Source: Patescibacteria group bacterium
Lineage (GTDB): Bacteria; Patescibacteriota; Minisyncoccia; UBA6257; 02-FULL-45-10c
Assembly: GCA_023474975.1 (NCBI GenBank)
Contig: JAMCXE010000018.1
Span: 1-29,777 of the forward strand
Direction: 5' to 3'
Length of the DNA: 29,777 bases
In this document: positions 1 to 6,772 of the stretch, in pieces
How the letters are laid out: every line of letters begins with the position of its first letter
Numbering within the stretch: the stretch's first letter is position 1
The notes under the pieces: generated by a model
Database searches by the model: none
Seen by the model: the letters and a program-made list of their open reading frames with translations, nothing else
What the model was told of the DNA's origin: nothing
Translations under genes and position numbers: made by a program

Positions 1-158
1 TCAATTATTATCGGTGCAATATTACTATCTTTCGCATACATATAACCAAGGCCAAAAGATAATGAAGAAATAACAAAAAATATCAAAAATAAAATAACTT
101 CGCGCTTCCTCAGAAATATCATCGCCCGATCTTTAATTTCAGCCAATTTATTTGACAT
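1..158 (-). CDS. N-terminal part of a small membrane-anchored protein (cut by window edge)
   Basis: An open frame starts with ATG at 158 and runs off the left edge, giving 52 visible residues. A basic N-terminus (MSNKLAEIKDRAMIFLRKRE) is followed by one hydrophobic segment at about residues 21-42 and then KDSNIAPIII, which should lie outside the cytoplasm. This is a signal-anchor layout. The gene is divergent from rpmA. In related genomes, proteins with a similar anchor and an 'apIII' segment often carry a short metal-binding domain after it. That part is not in this window, so the idea is only recall. No function is assigned. Confidence 0.6.
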   Translation of the reverse strand, partial: MSNKLAEIKDRAMIFLRKREVILFLIFFVISSLSFGLGYMYAKDSNIAPIII

Positions 159-253
159 AGACACATACATTTTAATATAATATATGGACTAAAACAATTT
201 CCAATAACAAATTTTCAATGTCCAACTAAGTTCTAAAGACTGAAGTTTTGAAC

Positions 254-310
254 ATTAGAAATTTAAACATTGGATATTGATTAGAAATTAGAAATTAAAA
301 ATTAGAAATT
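254..310. repeat. AT-rich short-period repeat upstream of rpmA
   Basis: The stretch repeats the unit ATTAGAAATT with small variations. The densest part is at 280-310, with a diverged copy at 254-263. It fills most of the gap between the divergent gene at 158 and rpmA. Similar short-period units are found between genes in other AT-rich bacterial genomes. No obvious regulatory role is visible, although any rpmA promoter must lie in or beside it. Confidence 0.6.
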
Positions 311-317
311 TCCGAAT

Positions 318-596
318 ATGGCGCATACTAAATCCCTCGGAACCAGTAAAAACTTACGTGAGTCCGAGGCAAAAAGATTAGGAGTTAAAAAACAAGACGG
401 CGAAGGTATCAATGCCGGCCAGATTATCATACGCCAGAGAGGCACGAGATATATTCCGGGTAAAAATGTCAGACGCGGAGCCGATGATACGCTTTATGCC
501 GCTACGAATGGAAAAGTAAAATTCCGCTCTTCCAAGAAAACAAAATTTGACGGAAATAAAAGATATATAAAAATAGTGGATGTAATAACCGCTTAA
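318..596 (+). CDS. rpmA: 50S ribosomal protein L27
   Basis: This is a 92-aa basic protein of the large ribosomal subunit, whose N-terminal tail reaches the peptidyl transferase centre. The family signature is clear: MAHTKSLGTSKNLRES matches the usual MAHKK-GG-S-NGRDS start, followed by KRLGVKK, then AGQIIIRQRGTRYIPG and GADDTLYAATNGKVKF. The start at 318 is fixed by the conserved MAH, and length is normal. No cleavable N-terminal extension of the Firmicutes type is present. The gene stands alone in the visible window, without rplU next to it. It ends directly in a strong intrinsic terminator shared with the convergent ctp gene. Confidence 0.97.
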   Translation: MAHTKSLGTSKNLRESEAKRLGVKKQDGEGINAGQIIIRQRGTRYIPGKNVRRGADDTLYAATNGKVKFRSSKKTKFDGNKRYIKIVDVITA

Positions 597-629
597 AAAA
601 AGATCCCCGCACTGCGGGGATCTTTTTTT
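595..629. terminator. Bidirectional intrinsic terminator between rpmA and ctp
   Basis: A perfect 10-bp stem (AGATCCCCGC at 601-610 with GCGGGGATCT at 614-623) has a 3-nt loop and is flanked by A6 on the left and T7 on the right. It can end both rpmA (plus) and ctp (minus), which converge here. Confidence 0.93.
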
Positions 630-632
630 GCC

Positions 633-1943
633 TTAGTTACTTATCATCTTTTGCACTTCCTGAAGCGCAGCATTGAGCTGAACATCATTCTTTGCGGCCG
701 CATCGGCATCGGTTATCTTCACTTCTATATCCGGCTTCAAGCCATTTTTCTCAATTATTCCTCCTTTGGGCATAACCCACTGAGCGATCGTCATTTTTAT
801 CTGTGAACCATCTTTAAGCGGCTCCAGGTCCTGAACAGTTCCCTTGCCGAATGTGGTTTCGCCGACAAGTTTTACGTTGCGATCATCACGCAAGGCGCCG
901 GCTAAAATTTCGGAAGCTGAAGCCGAGCCCTGATTAACCAATACAACCATAGGCATATTTTTAAAGGCGGCCGTACCATTGGCAGTGAACTTAGTTTCAC
1001 TTCCATTTCTGAACCTTTCACTTACCACGGGAGTTCCCTTGTCAAAAAACCATCCAGAAATATTTACCGCTGCCTCCAAATAGCCGCCCGGATCATCTCT
1101 CAGATCCAAAACCATGCCCTTTGCGCCGCTAGACATAATTTCCATTGCAGCTTTATAAAAAAGATAGGGCGACTGCTCATTAAAACTAAATAACTGAATA
1201 TAAGCGATGTCCTTATCTTTAATTGACCATTTAACGGTCGGGGTCTCAATAGTCGCTCTGGTCAAAGTAATGTCGTGCGGCTTCGTATCGCCGTCACTTA
1301 AAAGGGTCAAAGTCACCTTAGTACCGACAGCACCCCTTATCACTTTAACAGCCTCGTTGGCGTCGGGCTTTGAAAGCGGCTTGCCATCTACGGCCAATAT
1401 TTTATCTCCGGCCTTAATACCTCCGCGCGAAGCCGGCGTATTATCAAGCGGAGCTAAAACCACTACATAATTATCCTTAACTTCCAGCTCCGCGCCGATG
1501 CCGCCAAACTCGCCGGCGATATCTTGTTCAAATTTTTTATAATCATCAGGCCGCATAAAAACCGTGTGCGGATCTCCCGTGGAATTTACCAAGCCATCGA
1601 TCGCTCCATAGACCATATCCTGATCTTTTAATGTCGCCCCTTTAAGATAATTGCTCTTCAACATATCCCAGGCCTGCCAAAAAACACTAAAATCAACGTT
1701 CGTTTGACCGCTCGGTTCTATATTGGAAACATCTTTAATAACTATGTTTTTGGGGTAATAAGCTCCATATGAATACCCAAAATAAAAGCCACTTCCAACC
1801 AAAGAGGCGACTATGAAAATACCCGCAATGACCGTGCTTGACCTCTTTGCAATATTCTTGAGAGCATGCCAATGCATCACTGCGCCAACGCGACGAAAAA
1901 AAACTCGCAAACTTTCTTTATTTTTTTCTAAGATCTTATTCAT
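633..1943 (-). CDS. ctp: C-terminal processing peptidase, S41 family
   Basis: A 436-aa membrane-anchored serine protease of the CtpA/Prc type, acting outside the cytoplasmic membrane on C-termini of exported or damaged proteins. A single N-terminal membrane segment lies at about residues 36-58. A PDZ domain spans about 140-215, including GGIGAEL and GIKAGDKILAVDGKPL. The S41 core follows, with LDLRDDPGG, the nucleophile motif GSASASE at 339-345 and the general-base Lys367 in GETTFGKGTVQ. Both catalytic residues are present, so an active Ser-Lys dyad is expected. It lies 23 bp downstream of thpR on the same strand, probably in one transcript, and ends at the shared terminator. Natural substrates cannot be told from sequence. 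Confidence 0.93.
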   Translation of the reverse strand: MNKILEKNKESLRVFFRRVGAVMHWHALKNIAKRSSTVIAGIFIVASLVGSGFYFGYSYGAYYPKNIVIKDVSNIEPSGQTNVDFSVFWQAWDMLKSNYLKGATLKDQDMVYGAIDGLVNSTGDPHTVFMRPDDYKKFEQDIAGEFGGIGAELEVKDNYVVVLAPLDNTPASRGGIKAGDKILAVDGKPLSKPDANEAVKVIRGAVGTKVTLTLLSDGDTKPHDITLTRATIETPTVKWSIKDKDIAYIQLFSFNEQSPYLFYKAAMEIMSSGAKGMVLDLRDDPGGYLEAAVNISGWFFDKGTPVVSERFRNGSETKFTANGTAAFKNMPMVVLVNQGSASASEILAGALRDDRNVKLVGETTFGKGTVQDLEPLKDGSQIKMTIAQWVMPKGGIIEKNGLKPDIEVKITDADAAAKNDVQLNAALQEVQKMISN

Positions 1944-1966
1944 ATTTTTATTATAACATCTAAAAA

Positions 1967-2560
1967 CTAATCTTCGCTTAATTTTATCCTTTGTAAAACT
2001 TCATACCTCGCGCCCCTGCCCGACAAATGAGATTCCATAAGATCTATGCTCTCGGGCACAAATGACCAATCAAATCCTTTAAAGCCAGCGTCTATTTCGA
2101 GTAGATCCGCCTTAGGAATTTCAACTAATCTTGCCATTGTAATATGCGAATTGAACTTTCTGTTCTCTAATTTAAACCTAACCCCATTTTTTATCAATTC
2201 ATCCTCAAGGGAAACCTTTAAAGCAGCAAGACCCTTCGATGTCTCCTTGGTACCGTTTAGCCAGATCATATGAGGAACTCCCTTCGGAGGAGCATATGAA
2301 ATATTATCCAAAACCACGTCCGGCACCCTGATCCCGGAAGCGATATCCTGCATAGATCTTATGATCGGTAATATCGCCCCATCTTCCTGATAACCTAAAA
2401 AAACGAGTGTGATGTGAAAATTGTCTGAAGAGGTAATGTGTATGTTCTTTTCAGATATCGATCCAGATCCTCTCATTAAAGAAGTTAATAATTCGCTTTT
2501 TTGAGAAATTTTTTTCTTTATATCTTCTGGAATATTTATAGCGATAAAAAGTCGGCGCAT
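1967..2560 (-). CDS. thpR: RNA 2',3'-cyclic phosphodiesterase (LigT/2H family)
   Basis: A 197-aa 2H phosphoesterase. The family opens 2',3'-cyclic phosphates on RNA ends and was first described as a tRNA 2'-5' ligase. Both HxTx motifs are present: HITL at residues 49-52 and HITM at 139-142. The N-terminus MRRLFIAINIP is typical, which supports the start at 2560. Length is close to the family norm of about 180-190 aa. It is divergent from the gene at 2632 and sits just upstream of ctp on the same strand. The physiological role in bacteria is poorly understood. Confidence 0.9.
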   Translation of the reverse strand: MRRLFIAINIPEDIKKKISQKSELLTSLMRGSGSISEKNIHITSSDNFHITLVFLGYQEDGAILPIIRSMQDIASGIRVPDVVLDNISYAPPKGVPHMIWLNGTKETSKGLAALKVSLEDELIKNGVRFKLENRKFNSHITMARLVEIPKADLLEIDAGFKGFDWSFVPESIDLMESHLSGRGARYEVLQRIKLSED

Positions 2561-2593
2561 AATAATTCATCAACTCACCAAAACACTGATCCG

Positions 2594-2622
2594 TTAACGA
2601 GTTTATTGTAATGATATATAAT
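2594..2622 (+). promoter_or_regulatory. Promoter for the 2632 gene (TTAACG-17-TATAAT)
   Basis: A -35-like TTAACG at 2594-2599 and a perfect -10 TATAAT at 2617-2622 are separated by 17 bp. Transcription should begin near 2629-2632, at or just before the ATG at 2632, so the mRNA is probably leaderless. This also argues against the in-frame ATG at 2611 as the start. Confidence 0.6.
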
Positions 2623-2631
2623 TCTATCACA

Positions 2632-2967
2632 ATGGAAAATTTAAGAGACATTTCAACCGGCTATCTTAAAACTTTAGAAAAAAGGTCCAAGGAATCGAGA
2701 GTTTATAAACCATTCCAATCGACCGGGTTAATGCTGGCCGAAATACTGGATGACCAAAAACACAAAGCTATTTACATGCGGCTTTGTAAAATATATGATA
2801 ACCAGGAATTGATAAGAAAAGCGCGAGACGTAGCCGAGCGAAAAAGCGTAGAAAATAAAGGCGCGTATTTCATGAAAATGCTGAAGGAGGTGGGAAAAAT
2901 AGCTCATCCAAAACTTGTACGTAAAATAAAAGTTAAAAAGCCCTCGAACTTGAAATTAGAATTTTAA
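2632..2967 (+). CDS. Conserved small basic protein, function unknown
   Basis: A 111-aa basic, mostly helical protein starting MENLRDISTGYLKTLEKRSKE. I chose the ATG at 2632 over the in-frame ATG at 2611 because the latter lies between the -35 and -10 boxes. The protein contains QSTGLMLAEILDDQKHKAIYMRLCKIYDN, split here as QSTGLMLAEILDD followed by QKHKAIYMRLCKIYDN, then a Lys/Arg-rich tail. It has no membrane segment or signal peptide. It ends 7 bp before def and probably forms an operon with def and fmt. I recall similar short proteins in related genomes but know no function. The basic charge would fit nucleic-acid or ribosome binding, which is only a guess. Confidence 0.75.
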   Translation: MENLRDISTGYLKTLEKRSKESRVYKPFQSTGLMLAEILDDQKHKAIYMRLCKIYDNQELIRKARDVAERKSVENKGAYFMKMLKEVGKIAHPKLVRKIKVKKPSNLKLEF

Positions 2968-2974
2968 ATATACA

Positions 2975-3466
2975 ATGATCTGGACCATAAACAACAAAGA
3001 ACAGGAAAAATTTTTAAGACGCAAAGCGGCTGAATTTGATTTTAATGAACATAGTAAAAAAGAGATCCGCGAATTGATAAAAAATATGCGTATAGAGATG
3101 GCCAAAGCTATTGGAGTCGGACTTAGCGCCAATCAACTTGGAATGGATATGCGTCTTTTTATCGCTAAAGTTGATAATAAACAATACTCGATCTTTAATC
3201 CCGTTATCACCAAACTTTCAAAAGAAACTATTGTTATGGAGGAAGGCTGCCTTAGCGTTCCGGAAATATACGGAGAAGTTGATCGCCCCGAAAAAATAAC
3301 AATAGAAGGCTTTGATGCAAATGGTAAAAAAATAAAAATAAAAGCTTGGGGGCTTCTAGCTAGGGTTTTCCAACACGAAACCGATCATTTAAATGGAGTT
3401 TTATTCATAGATAAGGCGAAAAGATTGCGAAAATATGAAAAGCAGGAAAAGAACAGAGAATTATAA
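2975..3466 (+). CDS. def: Peptide deformylase
   Basis: A 163-aa metalloenzyme that removes the formyl group from the N-terminal methionine of new proteins. The three family motifs are visible: GVGLSANQ at residues 47-54 (usually GxGLAAxQ), EGCLSVP at 90-96 with the metal-binding Cys, and QHETDH at 133-138 with the two metal-binding His and the catalytic Glu. Length is normal. It is followed by fmt, which adds the formyl group, the classical def-fmt pairing. The two genes are separated by 161 bp, most of it a palindromic repeat element. The last residues (KYEKQEKNREL) are charged and variable in the family. Confidence 0.95.
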   Translation: MIWTINNKEQEKFLRRKAAEFDFNEHSKKEIRELIKNMRIEMAKAIGVGLSANQLGMDMRLFIAKVDNKQYSIFNPVITKLSKETIVMEEGCLSVPEIYGEVDRPEKITIEGFDANGKKIKIKAWGLLARVFQHETDHLNGVLFIDKAKRLRKYEKQEKNREL

Positions 3467-3489
3467 ATAATAAAATATTCTAAATCTTC

Positions 3490-3614
3490 GTCATTGCGAG
3501 GTCTCGCCCGTAGGGCTACGACCGAGGGGGGTTTGCGACCGTCCTTCATCAAAGACTTCGGATGGGCAAAGCGCGGCAATCTCTGATAAATTACTTTGTT
3601 CCACTCGCAATAAC
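3490..3614. repeat. Interspersed palindromic element between def and fmt
   Basis: The element starts with GTCATTGCGAGG (3490-3501) and ends with a decayed inverted copy (ACTCGCAATAAC, 3603-3614). Inside are smaller foldbacks, such as GCCC-GTA-GGGC and arms TTTGC/GCAAA. It is related by its ends to the in-frame element inside fmt at 4270-4344. 'TCATTGCGAGG' ends are typical of small mobile palindromic repeats seen in many bacteria. It ends 13 bp before the fmt start and so supplies the fmt leader. Confidence 0.75.
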
Positions 3615-3627
3615 TAAAACAAACACC

Positions 3628-4563
3628 ATGAAATATGTATTTTTCGGTACCCCGCAATTTGCGGCTATTGTTTTGGAAAAACTTATTGAAGCAGGACTGG
3701 TTCCCGAAGCCGTTGTTTGCAATCCCGATGAGCCAACCGGCAGAAAAAAGGTTTTAACCGCTCCCCCGGTAAAATTGCTCGCCCTAAAAAACAATATCAA
3801 GATCTATCAACCCATAAAACTTTCTGAAATAAAAACCAAACTCGCCGGAATAAACGCAGATGTGTTCATAGTTGCCGCATACAATAAAATTATCTCCGAA
3901 GAGATAATTAATATTCCTAAGCTAAAAACTATCGGCGTACACCCGTCCCTTCTTCCAAAATATCGCGGTCCATCGCCTATACAGACCGCTATTTTAAACG
4001 GAGATAAAAAAACCGGCGTGGATCTTTTTTTGATAGACAAAGAAATCGACCACGGTCCAGTCCTAGCCGGTACCGAATGCGATATCACCGAAAAAGATAA
4101 TTATATATCCCTAGAAAAAAAACTTGCCGAGCTTGGAGCAAAATTATTAATAGAAGATCTGCCAAAATATTTATCGGGGAAAATAAAAGGGATCGAACAA
4201 GATCACGACAAAGCAACTTTTACCAAAAAATTCTCAACCGAAGACGGATTCGTAGAATTACCCCCCTCTGTCATTGCGAGGCCTTCCAAGGCCGTGGCAA
4301 TCCCAACAAAAGAAATTGCTTCGTCGCATACTCCTCGCAATGACGAAGTAGAGAAAATATTTAACAAGATCCGCGCTCTAAATCCAGACCCCGGAGTTTT
4401 TACTTTTATAAAAACGATCCGCCGGCCGGCGGGTGGAGAGAAGCGGGTAAAATTATTAGATGCCGAACTTAAAGATGGAAAATTAGAATTGGTCAGAGTT
4501 CAACCCGAGGGGAAAAAGCCGATGAGTTATAAAGATTTCCTGAACGGACTTAAAAATAACTAG
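3628..4563 (+). CDS. fmt: Methionyl-tRNA formyltransferase with two in-frame repeat insertions
   Basis: A 311-aa enzyme that transfers formyl from 10-formyl-THF to initiator Met-tRNA. The start MKYVFFGTPQFA at 3628 is the family N-terminus; the longer frame upstream is repeat DNA. Catalytic residues are present: Asn86 (AAYNKI), His105 in VHPSLLPKYRG and Asp141 (EIDHGP). The C-terminal OB domain follows from about residue 245 (IRALNPDPGVFTF). Two repeats lie in frame. A 75-bp palindromic element forms codons 215-239 exactly, in the linker between the two domains. An 18-bp palindrome gives the RRPAGG loop at about 265-270 in the OB domain. Both sit where a surface insertion should be tolerated, and all key residues remain, so activity is expected. 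Confidence 0.94.
   Translation: MKYVFFGTPQFAAIVLEKLIEAGLVPEAVVCNPDEPTGRKKVLTAPPVKLLALKNNIKIYQPIKLSEIKTKLAGINADVFIVAAYNKIISEEIINIPKLKTIGVHPSLLPKYRGPSPIQTAILNGDKKTGVDLFLIDKEIDHGPVLAGTECDITEKDNYISLEKKLAELGAKLLIEDLPKYLSGKIKGIEQDHDKATFTKKFSTEDGFVELPPSVIARPSKAVAIPTKEIASSHTPRNDEVEKIFNKIRALNPDPGVFTFIKTIRRPAGGEKRVKLLDAELKDGKLELVRVQPEGKKPMSYKDFLNGLKNN
4270..4344. repeat. 75-bp palindromic element inserted in frame in fmt
   Basis: Perfect 12-bp terminal inverted repeats (GTCATTGCGAGG at 4270-4281, CCTCGCAATGAC at 4333-4344) enclose two smaller foldbacks: GGCCTT-CC-AAGGCC, and GCAAT with ATTGC. Its length is exactly 25 codons and it starts on a codon boundary of fmt. It shares its ends with the element at 3490-3614. 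Confidence 0.88.
4417..4434. repeat. 18-bp palindrome inside fmt
   Basis: ATCCGCCGGCCGGCGGGT has a perfect 14-bp GC-rich palindromic core at 4419-4432, extended by one wobble and one pair. It has the same pattern as the palindrome before tsaD at 10909-10926 (ATCCGYCRGCYGRCGGAT), so the two look like one repeat family. Within fmt it encodes part of a surface loop. Confidence 0.7.
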
Positions 4564-4593
4564 TATTTTAATAAATAAATTCTCAGCGGTTTC

Positions 4594-4746
4594 TTATTTA
4601 AAAAATCTCAAATAGAAAGCAATAAACACCAATACAATGCCAACATTGGCTATAAGTCTTTCCCAAAATTGATCTCTAAAGAAAAAAATATCAACGCCAA
4701 CAACTATAGCCGCCATAACTAAAATATAAATTATTGGTTTTGTCAT
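4594..4746 (-). CDS. Small two-helix membrane protein
   Basis: A 50-aa protein with ATG at 4746 and stop at 4594-4596. It has two hydrophobic stretches, at about residues 4-20 (PIIYILVMAAIVVGVDI) and 31-46 (LIANVGIVLVFIAFYL), joined by a short loop FFFRDQFWERL with charged and aromatic residues. It ends RFFK. The hydrophobic pattern, codon use like its neighbours and lack of any overlapping gene support it as real. I recall very similar short proteins (GVD-FFFR--FWERL, then a final helix ending YLRF) in related genomes, but know no function. It has its own intergenic space between fmt and the convergent-side glycosyltransferase. Confidence 0.7.
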   Translation of the reverse strand: MTKPIIYILVMAAIVVGVDIFFFRDQFWERLIANVGIVLVFIAFYLRFFK

Positions 4747-4863
4747 ATGTTTAGTATAACAAACCGATCTCGCTTAAGATCTTATGATTACAATAAATTG
4801 CTCGCCGTCATTGACCTCCTTCGACCAGACTCGGGATAAACTCCTCACACAATAATCTAATAA

Positions 4864-6441
4864 TTAATCGCTGCTCTTATATCTCCCCTTCGGCGTCACC
4901 CAAAAACCTAAACGGAATTTTCCGCTCAAAGCCAATCTAGTTTGAGCTTCTAGCCCCGGAATAGCTCCAAAAATTATTAGCGTAAAAGGCATCAAGATCC
5001 ATTGCAAGAGATAAAGCGCATAATACCAAGGCTTAAAACCTTTTGGCTTAGGCGGCAATAAAATAATGCTTAAGATCGCCGAGCTGGCAATGCCAATAGT
5101 TGAAAGATTCAGAATAAATCCCGTGATTTTCGGCAAATTATAAGCCAGGATAGTTCTATCAAAAGCGTGTCCGCCTATCAAAATAGGCAACCAGCCCATA
5201 GCAAAAATTATAATCGCGTTCGTCGCCCAGGAATGAAAACCTTCAATTATATTGAAGGCCCAATAAAATTTAGTTTTAAAAGGAATATTTTTATTTTTTC
5301 TGAATCCATTTAAAAGATAAGGGACGTTTTCCACTCCCCAACCCCAGCGTCTTTGCTGTTTATAAATATTTATCATTGTTTTCCAAAAACCCGGAGCAAC
5401 ATTGGCATCCATAGACACCGGATAGAACATCGGCTCAACGCGCCAATCACCATCATAATGTAAAAATAATTGCCAAAAAATTCTGGAATCTTCCGAAACC
5501 ACATCTCTGTGCCAATACCCTATCTCTACCAGCGCTTTAAATGGCATTGAATGAGAAGAAAAAGTTGTCAGTCTTTCCGGCCTAGCTTGCTGCATCATAT
5601 GCCAGAAAGTTGCGGAAAAAGAAACCACCCTCGCAAGCGCTGGAGCTTCAAAAATATTATTGGTAAAAAGCGGGATCGGCTGGAAACTGGTTCTCTGCGG
5701 TTTTTCGCAGGTCAAAAATTTGTAAGTCAAAAGACCAAAATATTCTTTACCGATCTGCGTATCCACATCAAAAACCGAAACCAAAATATTTTCATAGTCC
5801 AAATCCCCGTTAGAAGCAGGGCACCCCAAGGTGCCCGTAGCACCGCCTTCAGCGGGGCGGCTTCTAGCGGGGTCAATTACCATTTTTTTCACTTGCTCGG
5901 CCGCATAGCTTTCATTGGATCCCTTTCCCGGAATTTCTCCCGGAACATTCATCGGATGAGTTGTTACCAAAAATTTATAAAATTTACCGCCGAATTCTTC
6001 TTCTATTTTTTGGGCTATATTCTTTGCCCCTTCTCCGGCTTTTTCTTCGATCGCTAGAACCAAGATCATTTTACTCAGCGGATAATTCATTTTTACCAAG
6101 CTTTCAAAAGATTCTTTTACTACGTCATAAGGCTCGTTATACATCGGAAGAATAACTAGGTGGTATATATCTTGCCAATTTATTTTGCTATTTAAAGCTT
6201 GCTGAGAATTATGAGTCAAAGAATTCAACTCGTTCAACCAATCCCTTTTTTCATTTTCTCTCATCTTGGTAAAGGAATACCTCAAATGAAGAGACAGATA
6301 AAGCGTCTTTAAAAGCCAATAAGTATCGAATAAAATAATAAAGATCGCAGCCACGGCAGCGAACTTCCAAGAAATAAAAAAAAGAATTATAAGCGTTCCC
6401 CAGGATAAAGTTGCTGGCAAAATTTCAAAAAATCTGAACAT
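4864..6441 (-). CDS. Membrane glycosyltransferase family 2 (processive, QxxRW type)
   Basis: A 525-aa integral membrane glycosyltransferase resembling cellulose/hyaluronan-synthase-like enzymes. One or two membrane helices lie at residues 12-50. The GT-A domain starts with HLVILPMYNEPYD (94-106), has FDVD (224-227) as the metal-binding DxD, SEDS (316-319) as the catalytic acidic motif and QQRRW (362-366). At least three helices follow at about 375-495. These motifs indicate a processive enzyme that makes and exports a polysaccharide, with the sugar unknown. Residues 190-213 (PARSRPAEGG... to NGD) come from a 68-bp palindromic repeat inserted in the loop before the DxD strand. The catalytic motifs are intact. 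It is a single gene followed by tRNA-Glu upstream on the same strand. Confidence 0.88.
   Translation of the reverse strand: MFRFFEILPATLSWGTLIILFFISWKFAAVAAIFIILFDTYWLLKTLYLSLHLRYSFTKMRENEKRDWLNELNSLTHNSQQALNSKINWQDIYHLVILPMYNEPYDVVKESFESLVKMNYPLSKMILVLAIEEKAGEGAKNIAQKIEEEFGGKFYKFLVTTHPMNVPGEIPGKGSNESYAAEQVKKMVIDPARSRPAEGGATGTLGCPASNGDLDYENILVSVFDVDTQIGKEYFGLLTYKFLTCEKPQRTSFQPIPLFTNNIFEAPALARVVSFSATFWHMMQQARPERLTTFSSHSMPFKALVEIGYWHRDVVSEDSRIFWQLFLHYDGDWRVEPMFYPVSMDANVAPGFWKTMINIYKQQRRWGWGVENVPYLLNGFRKNKNIPFKTKFYWAFNIIEGFHSWATNAIIIFAMGWLPILIGGHAFDRTILAYNLPKITGFILNLSTIGIASSAILSIILLPPKPKGFKPWYYALYLLQWILMPFTLIIFGAIPGLEAQTRLALSGKFRLGFWVTPKGRYKSSD
5805..5872. repeat. 68-bp branched palindromic element inside the glycosyltransferase gene
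   Basis: Outer arms CCCCGTTAGAAGC (5805-5817) and GCTTCTAGCGGGG (5860-5872) form a 13-bp stem with one wobble. Inside is a perfect hairpin GGGCACC-CCAA-GGTGCCC (5819-5836) and a second smaller GC-rich foldback (5843-5859). The whole can fold as a three-way junction. It is much richer in G and C than the gene around it and is read through in frame. Confidence 0.85.
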
Positions 6442-6488
6442 ACCTTAATATTAACCCAAAAAAATATTTAGCATAATTTATTTAAAAG

Positions 6489-6561
6489 TAGTCCCAACGG
6501 GAATCGAACCCGTATTTTGTCCGTGAAAGGGACATGTCCTGAACCATTAGACGATAGGACC
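6489..6561 (-). tRNA. tRNA-Glu (UUC)
   Basis: A full 73-nt cloverleaf reads GGTCCTATCGTCTAATGG... on the minus strand. The anticodon loop CTTTCAC gives UUC. The T arm is ACGGG-TTCGATT-CCCGT. The acceptor stem pairs with two wobbles (G1-U72, U6-G67). The discriminator is A at 6489, and CCA is not encoded. Confidence 0.95.
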
Positions 6562-6772
6562 GATAAGAACCTGGAGTTATTTAAGCATTTTTTCTTAAAA
6601 AAATCTAGGGTTCCGTTATGGCTCAGGCGCCAAAATAGCCATCCATCCAATAATGGCGCCGCCCTTCATGGTGTTGGTTATAATAATGATGTATTTTTTG
6701 ATATCGGCTTATTTTTTTAAAAAAGGCCGCCTTTATTTAGCTAATTTTATTTAAATCTATTAAAATAAGTAT

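Noticed and set aside
3562..3627. Longer start of fmt
   Set aside because: The extra codons are part of the palindromic element; MKYVFFGTPQFA is the conserved N-terminus.
6567..6660. Short minus-strand frames between tRNA-Glu and the P-type ATPase
   Set aside because: Only very short or tRNA-overlapping frames with no recognisable sequence. The gap of about 210 bp has no clear feature apart from a weak AAAGG-CCG-CCTTT foldback near 6723-6735.
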